A program made the position numbers and the translations under genes. 64,000 bases of DNA from Hyphococcus luteus (GTDB lineage Bacteria; Pseudomonadota; Alphaproteobacteria; Caulobacterales; Parvularculaceae): assembly GCF_002943565.1 (NCBI RefSeq), contig NZ_PJCH01000005.1:496001-560000 (forward strand), given 5' to 3'. The notes under the pieces were generated by a model. The model was not told where the DNA came from, searched no databases, and worked only from the letters and a program-made list of their open reading frames with translations. Shown here one piece after another: positions 50,802 through 60,378 of the stretch; within the stretch, counting starts at the first letter, position 1; each line of letters begins with the position of its first letter.

Positions 50802-53510
50802 TTAGCCTTCATCCTCTGCAGACGAATAAAGCGCCTGCTTCACTTCGGCCGCAATCCCCTGCAGCGTGAAGGGCTTTTGGATATAGCCCGCGCCGTCGAT
50901 GAGATCGAGCTGGTCGCGCACCGCCGCCTCCGCGTAAGCCGACATGAAAATCACTTTGGATTTCAGGCCCAACTCCTCGCGCGCCTGCTTGACCATGCTG
51001 GGCCCGTCGATGTCCGGCATCATCACGTCGGAAATGACGAGATCGAAATCCATGTCTTCTTCAAGCAGTTCGAGCGCCTCTTCGGCGTCGGCCGCTTCCG
51101 CCACTTCATAGCCGCAATCGGTCAGCGTCGCGACCACGAAATTGCGCACCGGGTCTTCATCCTCGACAATGAGAACGCGGCCCGCGCCGGTGAGATCCTG
51201 CGGCTCAGCCGGACGCGTGGGCCGGGCCTCTTCCGCCGTTTTCGACGCTTCCGGCTCGGCCGGTTTTTCCTGGTCATAAGCGGGAAGATAAATGTCGAAG
51301 GTCGCGCCCTTTCCGCTTTTCAGCGTGATCACCCCGTCGAGCTGGCGGACGATGCCGTAAACCGTGGAGAGGCCGAGGCCGGTTCCCTTGCCGGTGTCTT
51401 TTGTCGTGAAAAACGGGTCGAAGACCTTGCCGGCGATGTCTTCGGGAATGCCCGGCCCGCTGTCGGAGACTTCGATCAACACATAATCCTGGTCGAGAAG
51501 CCCCGGCACGTCGCGTTTTTTCACTTCGTCAGCGGTAACGCATTGTGTACGGATGGTCAGCGTGCCGCCTTTCGCGCCCATGGCGTCGCGGGCGTTCACG
51601 GCGAGGTTCATGATCGCGGTTTCAAGCTGGTGGCGGTCGACCCGCACGGTGGGCAGGCCGCGCCCGTTGATGAGTTCGAGTTTCACCTTCTCGCCGATGG
51701 TGCGCGTCAAAAAGCGGGAGAAATCGCGCAGGATTTCCGTGATCGACAAGACTTCCTTTTTGAGCGTTTGCTTGCGCGAGAAGGCGAGAAGCTGTTTCGT
51801 CGTGTTCGCCGCGCGCTGGGCGTTTTCGCGGATCTGAATGAGATCCGCATAAGCCGGATCGCCGGCGGGATGTTTCAGCATCAGCCTTTCGCAATGGCCG
51901 ATCACCACCTGAAGATAATTGTTGAAGTCGTGCGCGACCTTGCTTGCGAGCTCGCCGATGCCGCGCAGCTTCTGGTCCTGCGCATATTCCTCTTCCATCT
52001 GTTTGCGGTCGGTGACGTCGACCGAATAGAGGAGGGTGCGGCGCACCCCATATGAGCCGCGCTTCCTGCGCACGGGCCGGGCGAAAAGCGCATAAGTGCG
52101 CGCATGGACGCCGCTTCCCACCGTCGCCTCGATGCCTTTCGGCGCGCCGCCCGCCCGGGTCTTGCGGCGGATTTCGTCGGCCAGTTCTTCCAGCGTCGCC
52201 TGCGTCACGGATTTGACGAGCGGCGCGTTTTTCTTCTGCGCGCCGAAGGCGTCGGTGAAGGCCTTGTTCGCCTCGATGACGCGGCCGTCGCGATTGATCT
52301 CGCCTTCAACAATGGCGACCCCGAAGGGCGATTCCGAAATATCGCCGGACAACGCCACGTCCTCCACTTCATCGCCGTCTTCATCGATGATCATCTCGAC
52401 GCAGGCGAAACCTTCGCCGACGCCGCCGCGACGGAACGCGACGAAACTCGCATCGGCGGGCTCGGCGTTTTGCCGGCGCACCTGCGCGCTGATGGGGTCG
52501 CGGTCGATGCGCCAGAGCCCGCTCACAATATCCGCCGTTTCGCCGAGGACAATGTCGTCAATGGATTGCAACTCGCCGCGCTTGGCGCCGAGCTTGTCGC
52601 GCGCCGCGGCGTTCGCCCAGGCGATCTGGCCGGATTTTTCGAGCGCGAAGACGGGCTGTGGGAAATCCGCATAGGCCGCGGCGAGACTGTCATGCTCTTT
52701 TTCGTCGACCGGCAATTCGCGCAGCCGCCAGGTCACATGTTCGTCGGAGCCGCGAATGGGCCGCACGCTCACCTCGAACCGGCGGCGCTCGCCGCCGCCT
52801 TCGAGCCCCATGGTCTGATAGATGATCTCTTCGCCGGCCTCGGCGCTTTTCGCCGCCTTGCACAAACGAAAGACCTTGGTCGCTTCGGCGCCCTGCTGCG
52901 CAAACAGCCGGTCGATGCGCGGCGGCAGGCCCGCGGGCCCCATGACGCCGGCGGCGCGGGCAAGATGGAAATAGGCGCGATTGGCGTAAGTCACGACGCC
53001 GTCCCGGCGGGCGACGAGACGCGCGTCCTGATCGGAATCGAGAACCCGCTCGGCAAGGCCCAGCGCGCCGAGAATTTCCGCGCCGGCGAGTTCCACCGCC
53101 TCAGCCGGCTTTTTGCCGGTCGCGCGGCGCAGCATGACGCCGGCGACGAGGACTGGGGAAAACATTTTCATGGCCGCGCCGGTGAGAAAGACGGCGATGA
53201 GGAGCGCCAGGCCCCCGGCGAGAATGATGCCCGCCCCGCCGGAATCGCGCGCCGAAAGGATCACATAGATGATCGCTGCGACAGCGGTGAAGACGCCCGC
53301 CCAGAGGAGCCAGAAGGTCGCCGCGTTGAAGAAGCCGCCGCCGGGCGCCTTCTCCTTGACCGGTTTGCCGGCCTTGGCCGCCGCCTCGTCCATCATCGCG
53401 ATGATTTCCTCGCGGGAGGGCGGGCGCGGCGCCTCGGCCGCCGCCTCCTGACCGCGGGGCGTGGCGGGGCCTTCTTCTCGCGAGGATTTGGCGGGCTCTG
53501 CGCCGGACAA
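50802..53510 (-). CDS. cckA: Hybrid histidine kinase CckA
   Basis: A 902-residue hybrid kinase/phosphatase of the CckA-ChpT-CtrA pathway. It has two membrane segments (about 60-88 and 95-125), a PAS-containing sensory region (about 130-500), HisKA with [20 protein letters not shown] (phospho-His about 528), HATPase with [12 protein letters not shown] and [15 protein letters not shown], and a C-terminal receiver with [12 protein letters not shown] (phospho-Asp about 827). At 902 it is clearly longer than Caulobacter CckA (about 690); the extra length is in the N-terminal and PAS part. The start is TTG with GGAGAG eight bases before it. Confidence 0.92.
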   Translation of the reverse strand: MSGAEPAKSSREEGPATPRGQEAAAEAPRPPSREEIIAMMDEAAAKAGKPVKEKAPGGGFFNAATFWLLWAGVFTAVAAIIYVILSARDSGGAGIILAGGLALLIAVFLTGAAMKMFSPVLVAGVMLRRATGKKPAEAVELAGAEILGALGLAERVLDSDQDARLVARRDGVVTYANRAYFHLARAAGVMGPAGLPPRIDRLFAQQGAEATKVFRLCKAAKSAEAGEEIIYQTMGLEGGGERRRFEVSVRPIRGSDEHVTWRLRELPVDEKEHDSLAAAYADFPQPVFALEKSGQIAWANAAARDKLGAKRGELQSIDDIVLGETADIVSGLWRIDRDPISAQVRRQNAEPADASFVAFRRGGVGEGFACVEMIIDEDGDEVEDVALSGDISESPFGVAIVEGEINRDGRVIEANKAFTDAFGAQKKNAPLVKSVTQATLEELADEIRRKTRAGGAPKGIEATVGSGVHARTYALFARPVRRKRGSYGVRRTLLYSVDVTDRKQMEEEYAQDQKLRGIGELASKVAHDFNNYLQVVIGHCERLMLKHPAGDPAYADLIQIRENAQRAANTTKQLLAFSRKQTLKKEVLSITEILRDFSRFLTRTIGEKVKLELINGRGLPTVRVDRHQLETAIMNLAVNARDAMGAKGGTLTIRTQCVTADEVKKRDVPGLLDQDYVLIEVSDSGPGIPEDIAGKVFDPFFTTKDTGKGTGLGLSTVYGIVRQLDGVITLKSGKGATFDIYLPAYDQEKPAEPEASKTAEEARPTRPAEPQDLTGAGRVLIVEDEDPVRNFVVATLTDCGYEVAEAADAEEALELLEEDMDFDLVISDVMMPDIDGPSMVKQAREELGLKSKVIFMSAYAEAAVRDQLDLIDGAGYIQKPFTLQGIAAEVKQALYSSAEDEG

Positions 53511-53738
53511 GGGGCTCTCTCCGATAAGGGTGATTCGAACCCCCGACTATGGCGCGGTTCGAAATCCCGCGCCACCATCCGCCGGCGCGGGTTTTCCCGT
53601 GTTGAGGCGGTTTTTCTCTTACGCTTTGCGCCTTTCGCCCTTTCTGCGGCGCGCCTCGCCGCATTATGATTTTGTCAGTCTTGGCCGGAATGGCGGGGGT
53701 CCCCATCTCGCCAAGGAAAGCCGGCGGAGAAAGTCGCG

Positions 53739-54665
53739 ATGAGCAAAAAACTTGGACTGGTTCTCGGCTCCGGCGCGGCGCGCGGCTGGGCCCATATGGG
53801 CGTCCTCAAGGCGCTGAAGGAAATCGGCGCCGAGCCCTACGCCATCGCCGGCTGCTCCGTCGGCGCGCTGGTGGGCGGGGCGCATCTTATCGGCGCGCTC
53901 GACGAGTTCGAGCGCTGGGCGCGCACCTTGAAACCTCTCTCCGCCCTGCAGAGCTTCGCCTTCAAACTGCACAAAGGGGGCTTCATCGACACCGCGCCCG
54001 CCTTCGAAGCCTTTAAGGACTACGACAAGGCCATTGAGGACCTCGACGTGAAATTCGGCGCCGTCGCCGCAGACCTTTCCACCGGAGAGGAGGTCGAGAT
54101 CACATCGGGTTCGGTCATCGAGGCGGCCCGCGCCTCCAGCGCCATTCCGGTGGTGTTCCACGCCGTGGAGAGGCGCGGAAAATGGCTGGTGGACGGCGCG
54201 CTCGCCAACCCGGCGCCGGTCTCGCTCGCCCGCAAGCTGGGCGCGGAGGCGGTCATCTGCGTCGACCTTAACGCCGTGCCGCGCGTGCTCGACAGGTTCG
54301 ACGCGCCCGATGTGCGCTTGCCGGTCCCGGTCAACAAAAGCGAACAGCACCCGGACAATATGGCCGGCGCGGTGACAAAACTCATCGACGATACGCGCGC
54401 GGCCATCGACTATCAGTTCGCCATGGCCAAAGCCCGCGCCGGAGCGCGGCCGCATCTTTTCGAAACCGCCTACGCCGCCGCCGACATTTTCCAGATGCAT
54501 CTCGCGCGCGCCCGCGCCGTCGCCGAACCGCCTGACGTGCTTGTGAAGCCGGATATGCGCGACGCCCTGCCCACGGCCTTTGACCGGGCCGATGAATTCA
54601 TCGAGGAAGGATACCGCGCGCTGATGAATGAGCGCAGCGCGATCGAGCGCTTGCTTAGCCAGTAA
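53739..54665 (+). CDS. Patatin-like phospholipase (RssA/YchK type)
   Basis: A 308-residue patatin-family serine hydrolase. The oxyanion loop is GLVLGSGAARGWAHMG, the nucleophile is in AGCSVGALVGG (GxSxG), and the catalytic Asp is in VDGALANPAPV (DGA). It hydrolyses acyl esters, most likely phospholipids. Two short lines of downstream sequence suggest co-transcription with the DUF302 gene 12 bp later. Confidence 0.93.
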   Translation: MSKKLGLVLGSGAARGWAHMGVLKALKEIGAEPYAIAGCSVGALVGGAHLIGALDEFERWARTLKPLSALQSFAFKLHKGGFIDTAPAFEAFKDYDKAIEDLDVKFGAVAADLSTGEEVEITSGSVIEAARASSAIPVVFHAVERRGKWLVDGALANPAPVSLARKLGAEAVICVDLNAVPRVLDRFDAPDVRLPVPVNKSEQHPDNMAGAVTKLIDDTRAAIDYQFAMAKARAGARPHLFETAYAAADIFQMHLARARAVAEPPDVLVKPDMRDALPTAFDRADEFIEEGYRALMNERSAIERLLSQ

Positions 54666-54677
54666 AGGAGGCGGCCT

Positions 54678-55169
54678 GTGAAACGCCTGACGTCAATTCT
54701 CGCCGCAATCATGCTCGGCGCCGGCGCAGCGAATGCGCAAATGCAGGATGGCCCCGCCGGCGGGATGATGAGCCCGTCTCATGGGCCGCATATTCTGCGC
54801 CATCAAAGCAGCGCCGGTTTCGATGCGACGCTGGCGCAGTTGCAGGCGGCGGTGGAAACCCGCGGCTTCAAAACTTTCGCTGTTATCGACCATGCGGCGG
54901 GCGCCGCCTCCATCGGTCAAACGCTGCGCCCCGCAACGCTGGTGATTTTCGGCAACCCGAAGGGAGGGACACCGGCGATGCAGGCCGAACAGTTGATGGC
55001 CCTCGAACTTCCCTTGAAAATGCTGGCGATCGAAGACGAGAACGGCGGAGCGACGCTTGTCTGGCGCGACATGGCGCACACATTTCATGAATATGGCGTC
55101 GAGGATCATCCGGCTGCGGAAAAAATGAGCGCCGTCCTGAAAGCGATTGCCGAAGAAGCCGGCCGCTAA
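54678..55169 (+). CDS. Exported DUF302-domain protein
   Basis: A 163-residue exported protein (signal peptide to about residue 20, GAANAQ) with a DUF302 domain: AGFDATLAQLQAAVETRGFK, TFAVIDHAAGAASIGQTLRP, TLVIFGNPKGGTPAMQAEQ, and LKMLAIEDENGGATLVWRD. The fold is known but the function is not. Its GTG/ATG region gives GTG at 54678 as start after an AAGGAGG site. Its stop overlaps that of the convergent ArsC-like gene by three bases. Confidence 0.85.
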   Translation: MKRLTSILAAIMLGAGAANAQMQDGPAGGMMSPSHGPHILRHQSSAGFDATLAQLQAAVETRGFKTFAVIDHAAGAASIGQTLRPATLVIFGNPKGGTPAMQAEQLMALELPLKMLAIEDENGGATLVWRDMAHTFHEYGVEDHPAAEKMSAVLKAIAEEAGR

Positions 55170-55513
55170 AGAATATCAAGAACGCTTTCCGGCGGGCGGC
55201 CGATGGCGGCCTTGTCGCCCTTCACCACAATCGGGCGTTCGATGAGGATCGAGTTTTCCGCCATGGCGTCGATCAGCGCGGTTTCCGCCGTCGCGTTTTC
55301 CAGATCGAGCTCCACATAGGGCGCTTCCTTGACGCGCATCATATCGCGCGCCGAGCCGAGCCCCAGCTTTTTCACGAGCTCCTTCAACTCCGTTTTTGAC
55401 GGCGGGTTGTCGAGATAGAGAACCACTTCCGGCGTGACGCCTTTCTCCTCGAGCAGGGCCAGGGTCTGGCGCGATTTCGAGCAACGCGGGTTGTGATAGA
55501 TCGTGACGGTCAT
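55166..55513 (-). CDS. ArsC-family thioredoxin-fold reductase
   Basis: A 115-residue ArsC/YffB-type protein: TIYHNPRCSKSRQTLALLEE with the active Cys, YLDNPPSKTELKELVKKLGL, and IERPIVVKGDKAAIGRPPES containing the RP loop of glutaredoxin-linked arsenate reductases. No arsenite pump or ArsR is adjacent, so the physiological role may differ from arsenate reduction. Confidence 0.88.
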   Translation of the reverse strand: MTVTIYHNPRCSKSRQTLALLEEKGVTPEVVLYLDNPPSKTELKELVKKLGLGSARDMMRVKEAPYVELDLENATAETALIDAMAENSILIERPIVVKGDKAAIGRPPESVLDIL

Positions 55514-55536
55514 TTCAGTCCTTTTGGCGGGCGCTC

Positions 55537-56226
55537 CTAAAGAGACAGCCTGTATCCGCCGCTTTCGGTCAGGAGGATCGAGGCGTTCGACGGATCGGGC
55601 TCGATCTTCTGGCGCAGGCGATAGACATGGGTTTCGAGCGTGTGAGTCGTGACGCCCGAATTATAACCCCAGACCTCGTCCAGCAACACGTCGCGCGTCA
55701 CCGGCTTACCGCCGGCGCGGTAAAGAAACTTCAGGATCGACGTTTCTTTTTCGGTCAGGCGGATCTTCTTTTCTTCCGGCGTCACCAGCATCTTCACCGC
55801 CGGGCGGAATTCATACGGCCCCACCTTGAAGACAGCGTCCTCGCTCTGTTCGTGACTGCGCAAATGCGCGCGCACACGAGCGAGGAGAACGCCGAATTTG
55901 AACGGCTTCGAGACGTAATCGTTGGCGCCGGCGTCAAGCCCGAGGATCGTATCGGCTTCGGTGTCGGCGCCGGTCAGCATGATGATCGGCGATTTGAAGC
56001 CGTTCTTGCGCATGATGCGGCAGGCCTCGCGCCCGTCCATGTCGGGCAGGCCCACATCGAGCAGCATGAGATCGATATGGGCCTCGTCCTTGACGCGGTC
56101 GACGGCGGCCTGGGCGGTGGAGACCGGCTCCACGGAGAACTCGTCATGGACGGAAAACTGATCGATCAGCGCATCGCACAGGAGCTCGTCATCATCGACC
56201 AGAAGAATTTTCTTTACGCGGTTCAT
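55537..56226 (-). CDS. OmpR-family response regulator (CenR-like)
   Basis: A 229-residue regulator. The receiver has KILLVDDDELLCDALIDQF, LMLLDVGLPDMDG with the phospho-Asp, MLTGADTEADTILGLDAG and YVSKPFKFGVLLARVRAHLR; the winged-helix domain has RLTEKETSILKFLYRAGGKP and TTHTLETHVYRLRQKIEPDP. The sequence resembles, from memory, the essential envelope regulator CenR of Caulobacter, but this was not checked. No histidine kinase is adjacent. ATG 56226 has GAGAGAG just upstream. Confidence 0.85.
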   Translation of the reverse strand: MNRVKKILLVDDDELLCDALIDQFSVHDEFSVEPVSTAQAAVDRVKDEAHIDLMLLDVGLPDMDGREACRIMRKNGFKSPIIMLTGADTEADTILGLDAGANDYVSKPFKFGVLLARVRAHLRSHEQSEDAVFKVGPYEFRPAVKMLVTPEEKKIRLTEKETSILKFLYRAGGKPVTRDVLLDEVWGYNSGVTTHTLETHVYRLRQKIEPDPSNASILLTESGGYRLSL

Positions 56227-56314
56227 TGCTCTCTCGCCCATATCATGAATTGAAGTCCGGGGGACATAGCCCCGACTGACCGGCTTTTGAATTCATCGCG
56301 CCTACAACTTTTCG

Positions 56315-57040
56315 TTACGCAGCCGTGATCCCTTCCTTAGCAGGCCGGGACCCGAAAATCGCCGTTCCAATTCTGACATGGGTCGCCCCGAGCTGGGCCG
56401 CGATCAGATAATCCCCGCTCATGCCCATGGAAAGCCCGGGTAGGCCAAGGCTTTTCGCCAGTTTGGCGAGGAGGGCGAAATGCGGCGCCGGATCGTCTTC
56501 AGCGGGCGGGATGCACATCAGCCCCTCGATTTCGAGCCCGAATTCCTCCCGGCATTGCGTGAGGAAGCCCCCAACCTCCGCCGGGGCGATCCCGGCTTTT
56601 TGCGGCTCCTCGCCGGTGTTCACCTGAATATAGAGCGTCGGGCGGCGGTCCTGTTTCTCCATTTCGCCGGCCAGAATGCGGGCGAGCTTCGGCCGGTCGA
56701 CGCTCTCAATGACATCGAACGCCGCCACCGCCTCTTTCGCCTTGTTGGTCTGCAAGGGGCCGATCAGGCGCAGTTCGATATCGGGATATTTTTCTTTCAA
56801 CGCCGGCCATTTCGCCAGCGCTTCCTGCACCCGGTTTTCCCCGAAAACCCTGTGACCGGCTTCGAGAACGGGCAGGATGCGGTCCGCATCGTGGAATTTC
56901 GAGACGGCGGTGACGGCGACAGAGCCCGGCGCGCGGCCGGCCTCTTTCAGGGCGGTCTCGATTTCCGCTTTAATGCTTGCGAGATTGGCGGCCGGGTCGA
57001 CAGGACCGGCGCCGGAAGGATTTTCATGAGGCGACATCAA
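56315..57040 (-). CDS. YggS-family PLP homeostasis protein
   Basis: A 241-residue PLP-binding barrel protein of the YggS/PROSC family, which buffers pyridoxal phosphate. The PLP Lys is in AVTAVSKFHDADRILP; FGENRVQEALAKW, LRLIGPLQTNKAKEAV and GMSGDYLIAAQLGATHVRIG are the signature blocks. Its first codons overlap the divergent thiE-like gene by about 15 bases. Confidence 0.93.
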   Translation of the reverse strand: MMSPHENPSGAGPVDPAANLASIKAEIETALKEAGRAPGSVAVTAVSKFHDADRILPVLEAGHRVFGENRVQEALAKWPALKEKYPDIELRLIGPLQTNKAKEAVAAFDVIESVDRPKLARILAGEMEKQDRRPTLYIQVNTGEEPQKAGIAPAEVGGFLTQCREEFGLEIEGLMCIPPAEDDPAPHFALLAKLAKSLGLPGLSMGMSGDYLIAAQLGATHVRIGTAIFGSRPAKEGITAA

Positions 57041-57658
57041 GGGCTCCGCTTGCGGGCGGCGAAACTAGCAGCGGCAGCCGCCGCGCTCAAACGCCAATCA
57101 GGGCCCCATTTGAAATTCGGGGAACCGCCCTTTTCGCTCGCCTTCCTGACCGATGCGCACCGTGCGCCCCATCCCCTGTTGGTCGCGCGGGTCCTGCCTA
57201 GGGAATCGGCGGTGATCCTTCGCGATTACACGATGAGAGGCCGGGCGGGTCTCGCCGCGCAATTGAAGTCGGTCTGTTCGGCCCGCGGCGTAAAACTGAT
57301 CGTCGGCGCAGACATGGCGCTTGCAAAACGCATCGGCGCGGACGGGGTTCACCTGCCGCGCTGGTTTTCACCGGCGGGGCCTTTGCCCGGCGCCATGATC
57401 GTCACCGCCTCTGCGCATGACGCCCAGGAACTAAAGCGCGCAAAAGAGCTGGGCGCCGATCTCGCGCTCCTGTCGCCCGCTTTCCCGACGGGCAGCCATC
57501 CGGACTCTGAAAGTCTCGGCGCAGCGGCGCTCAAACGGCTCGCCGCCGCATCCCCCGTCCCCGTCCTGGCGCTGGGCGGCGTCGATGAAACGAATGCGCC
57601 GATGCTCGCCGGACCCAATGTTGCGGGCCTCGCCGCCATCGGCGCGTTTCTGGATTGA
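57026..57658 (+). CDS. Thiamine-phosphate-synthase-like protein (ThiE/TenI)
   Basis: A 210-residue TIM-barrel protein: LAFLTDAHRAPHPLLVARVL at the first strand, VKLIVGADMALAKRIGADGV, HLPRWFS, IVTASAHDAQELKRAKELGA, LLSPAFPTGSHPDS and VPVLALGGVDETNAPML. The GxDGVHL and SPxFPT blocks are ThiE-like, but several catalytic positions seem altered and it may be a TenI-like paralogue. No other thiamine gene is near. The start overlaps the yggS 5' end on the opposite strand. Confidence 0.78.
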   Translation: MRRHQGLRLRAAKLAAAAAALKRQSGPHLKFGEPPFSLAFLTDAHRAPHPLLVARVLPRESAVILRDYTMRGRAGLAAQLKSVCSARGVKLIVGADMALAKRIGADGVHLPRWFSPAGPLPGAMIVTASAHDAQELKRAKELGADLALLSPAFPTGSHPDSESLGAAALKRLAAASPVPVLALGGVDETNAPMLAGPNVAGLAAIGAFLD

Positions 57659-58102
57659 TCAGTCGGCCTTGGTCCACACGGCGAGCACATTGCCGGCCGG
57701 GTCGCGGAAATGAAACCGCCGCCCGCCCGGGAAGTCGTGACGTTCAGTGATTTCGCCGCCGGCGTCGACGACGCGCTTTTCACTTGCTTCAAGGTCGTCC
57801 GCATAAAGAATGACGAGGGTCGAGCCGGCCACGGGCTTTTCCCCGCCGCGAATGCCGCCGTCGAGACCGGCGCCCTCGAAGCTGACATAAGTCTCGCCCC
57901 AGTCCTGGAACGTCCAGCCAAAAGCGGCGGCGTAAAACGCTTTCGCGGCGGATAAATCTTCCGCGGCGAGCTCCACATAATCGATGCGATTGTTTTTAGA
58001 CATCAAGGCGTCTCCCATATCATCAGCAGGCGCACCATCGCCGGATGCGCCGCAAGAAGCCGCCAACGCCGTTACAATAACAGAAAAGCGGACGGCGCCC
58101 AT
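57659..58102 (-). CDS. Glyoxalase/VOC-fold protein with lipoprotein-like leader
   Basis: A 147-residue protein. The VOC domain (about 36-145) reads NRIDYVELAAEDLSAAKAFY, AAAFGWTFQDWG and GRRFHFRDPAGNVLAVW, a typical single glyoxalase/bleomycin-resistance module. In front of it, MGAVRFSVIVTALAASCGAS is a signal peptide ending in a lipobox-like AASC. This longer start (58102) has a strong GGGGGAGA site, so it is preferred over ATG 58003, which also has a moderate site (GGGAGA) and would give the usual cytosolic protein. Two products are possible. Confidence 0.75.
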   Translation of the reverse strand: MGAVRFSVIVTALAASCGASGDGAPADDMGDALMSKNNRIDYVELAAEDLSAAKAFYAAAFGWTFQDWGETYVSFEGAGLDGGIRGGEKPVAGSTLVILYADDLEASEKRVVDAGGEITERHDFPGGRRFHFRDPAGNVLAVWTKAD

Positions 58103-58130
58103 GCCGAATTCTCCCCCAGGAAAGCCGGAC

Positions 58131-58164
58131 AAAAAACAGGGCGGCCCAAAAGGACCGCCCTGTT
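58131..58164 (-). terminator. Terminator after porin gene
   Basis: On the minus strand a 9-bp stem ACAGGGCGG/CCGCCCTGT is followed by TTTTT. It ends the porin transcript. Confidence 0.85.
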
Positions 58165-58201
58165 TCATATCCCCTCTAAGCAGCTTAGGCGCTTAGAAAC
58201 T

Positions 58202-59422
58202 TTAGAATTTGATCGAGCTTTCGATCACCACCGTAGCGGCCTCTTCCGGGCCGCCTGCGGCGACAGGCTTCTTGGATTCGACATATTGGGCGGCGGCGCC
58301 GACCGTAATGCCGCGTCCGAGAACATAGGTCACGCCCGCCTGAGCGGAGCGCGTATCGCGGTAAAGCGCAGGATCCAGCGGGTTCGCGGCGAGCGCGTTC
58401 GCTTCCGACTGGCCGACGCCGAGCATGAAGGCGACGTCGCCTTCCTCCTCGCCCGTGCGGAACGTAAGCCCCGCATCGAAGGCGAGATAACCGTCATTTT
58501 CAAAAGAGGCGAGGCCGGCGTTGGTCGACTTGACCGACCCGCCGAGCGTGATGCCGCGGAAAGCGAGATTGAGCCCGATGGAATAGGCTTCATAATTATT
58601 ATAGATCGACGGCGGCGCCAGCGTGTCTTCGTCCGCCGTCACAAAGCTCGCGCCGACGCCAAGATAAAGCCGGTCCCGGCTCGAAAGCTTGATGCCGCGT
58701 TCGTAATAAAGCGCCGCTTCGATTGCATCGTCCCAATGGCTTTCGCTTGTCAGCGTGACACCCTCGGGCGAGATCAGGAAGCCGCCTTCCGGCGCGCAGA
58801 TGAGATCGCCGCAATTGCGCAATTGCGGCGAATATGAAACGCCGAGCTGCAGCCCGCCAAGAACCCCGCCGAGGAAATTCGCCGGCGGCATATAGGTGAA
58901 CTTGGTGGAATAACCGGTGAAATCGTTGAGCGTGTGAATGTCGTTGAGGCCGGAAAGATCCGTCTGCCAGTTGCTGACATTGACCGAGGTGAAAATCGTC
59001 GGCGAGGAGACGGCGAGCATGCGCGCCACGCCTTTTTCGCGTCCGATGATCAACTGGCCGAAAGACCCGCGCGCGTAACCGTAAGCGCCCTGCAGATAAG
59101 CGTCGCTGCCGACCGGCGCGATGCCGCGCGGGCCGCCGATAAGAAGGCTCGAATAGCGCCCGCCGCCGAAAAGCTGGCGCGGCTGCTGGCCGTCGAGACG
59201 CGCGGAAAGCCCGGCGCCCACTTCGAGGCCGTTATTGAGGATGGTCGAACCCTTGACGTTGATCTCGGCGTCGACATCGCCCCTGGCGTCGCCGTCGACG
59301 AGACCGGCGGCGGCGCTCGCCTCGCCGTCGACTTCGATCTTGACCGGGTCGGCGGCATGCGCCGCGCCGGCGGTAATCACCGCCGCGCCTGCGCCTAGCA
59401 ACACTCTCCGGAAACCGGTCAT
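58202..59422 (-). CDS. Outer-membrane porin-like protein
   Basis: A 406-residue exported beta-barrel protein. Signal peptide MTGFRRVLLGAGAAVITAGA to about residue 24; then alternating amphipathic strands with Gly/Tyr/Phe turns (GYARGSFGQLIIGREKGVAR, the porin-type loop), and the terminal residue Phe after SSIKF, the BAM recognition end. Gram-negative porin family by shape and the GxLxIGRxxGV motif. ATG 59422 is used; the open frame continues upstream but without signal-peptide character. Confidence 0.85.
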   Translation of the reverse strand: MTGFRRVLLGAGAAVITAGAAHAADPVKIEVDGEASAAAGLVDGDARGDVDAEINVKGSTILNNGLEVGAGLSARLDGQQPRQLFGGGRYSSLLIGGPRGIAPVGSDAYLQGAYGYARGSFGQLIIGREKGVARMLAVSSPTIFTSVNVSNWQTDLSGLNDIHTLNDFTGYSTKFTYMPPANFLGGVLGGLQLGVSYSPQLRNCGDLICAPEGGFLISPEGVTLTSESHWDDAIEAALYYERGIKLSSRDRLYLGVGASFVTADEDTLAPPSIYNNYEAYSIGLNLAFRGITLGGSVKSTNAGLASFENDGYLAFDAGLTFRTGEEEGDVAFMLGVGQSEANALAANPLDPALYRDTRSAQAGVTYVLGRGITVGAAAQYVESKKPVAAGGPEEAATVVIESSIKF

Positions 59423-59861
59423 GCCTCGTTCAATCCGCTGTTCTCGTCTTCGCGCTTCTACCGTCAGTGAGCCCCGATGCAAGGCCGGGACCTCATTCTT
59501 TTGTCTTTCGTTCCGCCCGAACCGGCCCCCGCCGATCCAAACGCCGCCGGCGAACCGGCTTCCCCTCACGCAACAGACCCCTGACGCTGCAAGCTCCGCC
59601 GCACCCAAAGTCCGCTCTCGCCGCCCCCGCGGCGTTTCGCGTTCAATTTCCGCGCCACAGCATGAGCTTATTTGGCGCGCAAAAAGGTTAACGGCATAAA
59701 GTTAACAGCTTTATGACCTTGCCTTATAATGGCGCAGCGATCGGGAGCGTTCAAGCGAAGCGGCGCTTTGGCGTTGTGTAATTGCCGGTTTGTGGTAGGA
59801 AAGCCACTCTCCGGCGGCGGGGGCGCGCCCGGAGTTGCTCACAGGAATGGGACAATCATCC
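59423..59861. other. Intergenic region with divergent promoters, 439 bp
   Basis: This gap separates the porin (minus) from the DUF3576 lipoprotein (plus). An AT-rich core at 59665-59735 contains two GTTAAC sites (59687-59692 and 59701-59706) and a strong sigma70-like promoter for the plus strand. The porin-side 240 bp are G+C-rich with no recognised RNA gene or repeat. Confidence 0.5.
59702..59730 (+). promoter_or_regulatory. Sigma70-like promoter for the DUF3576-leuS region
   Basis: TTAACA (59702-59707), a 17-bp spacer and a perfect TATAAT (59725-59730) are well placed, giving a leader of about 125 nt to the lipoprotein start. Confidence 0.65.
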
Positions 59862-60329
59862 ATGAAGTCCGAAAAATCTATTATGTTCAAGGTCTTGGCT
59901 TTGGCAAGCGCGAGCGCGATTCTCGCTGCCTGCGGCGGCAATTCCAGCGCCAGCGGCACGCGCAACGAAACCCTTGCGAGCTACAAGTCCGGCCACGCCC
60001 AGGCCACCACAGTGAACCGCTATCTCTGGGCGGCCTCTCTCGAAACCCTTGATTTCCTGCCGGTTTTTTCGGCCGACCCGATTGCGGGGCTGATCATCAC
60101 CGACTGGTATGTGAACCCGGAAGTCCCCGGGGAGCGCTTCAAGACCAATGTCTATATTCTCGATTCATCTCTCCGGGCCGACGCGCTGCGCGTCTCCGTG
60201 TTCCGGCAAGTGCAGGGCGAAGACGGGGCCTGGACCGACGCCACGGTTAATCCGGCGACGGCCCGCGAGATCGAGAACGCGATCCTCACCCGCGCGCGCC
60301 AGCTTCGCCTCAATCAAATCGAAGGCTAG
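59862..60329 (+). CDS. DUF3576 lipoprotein
   Basis: A 155-residue lipoprotein: signal MFKVLALASASAILAACGGN with lipobox LAAC, then the DUF3576 core NRYLWAASLETLDFLPVFSA, GLIITDWYVNPEVPGERFKT and a C-terminal helix. The gene stands just upstream of leuS in many alphaproteobacteria. The start could also be ATG 59847 or ATG 59883 (the last gives a perfect lipoprotein leader). Confidence 0.85.
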   Translation: MKSEKSIMFKVLALASASAILAACGGNSSASGTRNETLASYKSGHAQATTVNRYLWAASLETLDFLPVFSADPIAGLIITDWYVNPEVPGERFKTNVYILDSSLRADALRVSVFRQVQGEDGAWTDATVNPATAREIENAILTRARQLRLNQIEG

Positions 60330-60354
60330 AATTTCGCGCTGGAATGATGGAAAG

Positions 60355-60378
60355 AACGGCGCTTAGGCGCCGTTTTTT
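60355..60378 (+). terminator. Terminator between DUF3576 gene and leuS
   Basis: AACGGCGC/GCGCCGTT stem with loop TTAG followed by a T-run, only 20 bp before the leuS start. It may act as an attenuator or make leuS expression partly read-through dependent. Confidence 0.8.

Noticed and set aside
53524-53600. tRNA-like GGGGGTTCGAATCACCC on the minus strand just upstream of cckA, with a second TTTCGAA-containing stretch next to it
   Set aside because: The T-stem has a mismatch and no matching acceptor, D or anticodon arms can be found in the expected distance; it is taken as chance or at most a tRNA remnant.
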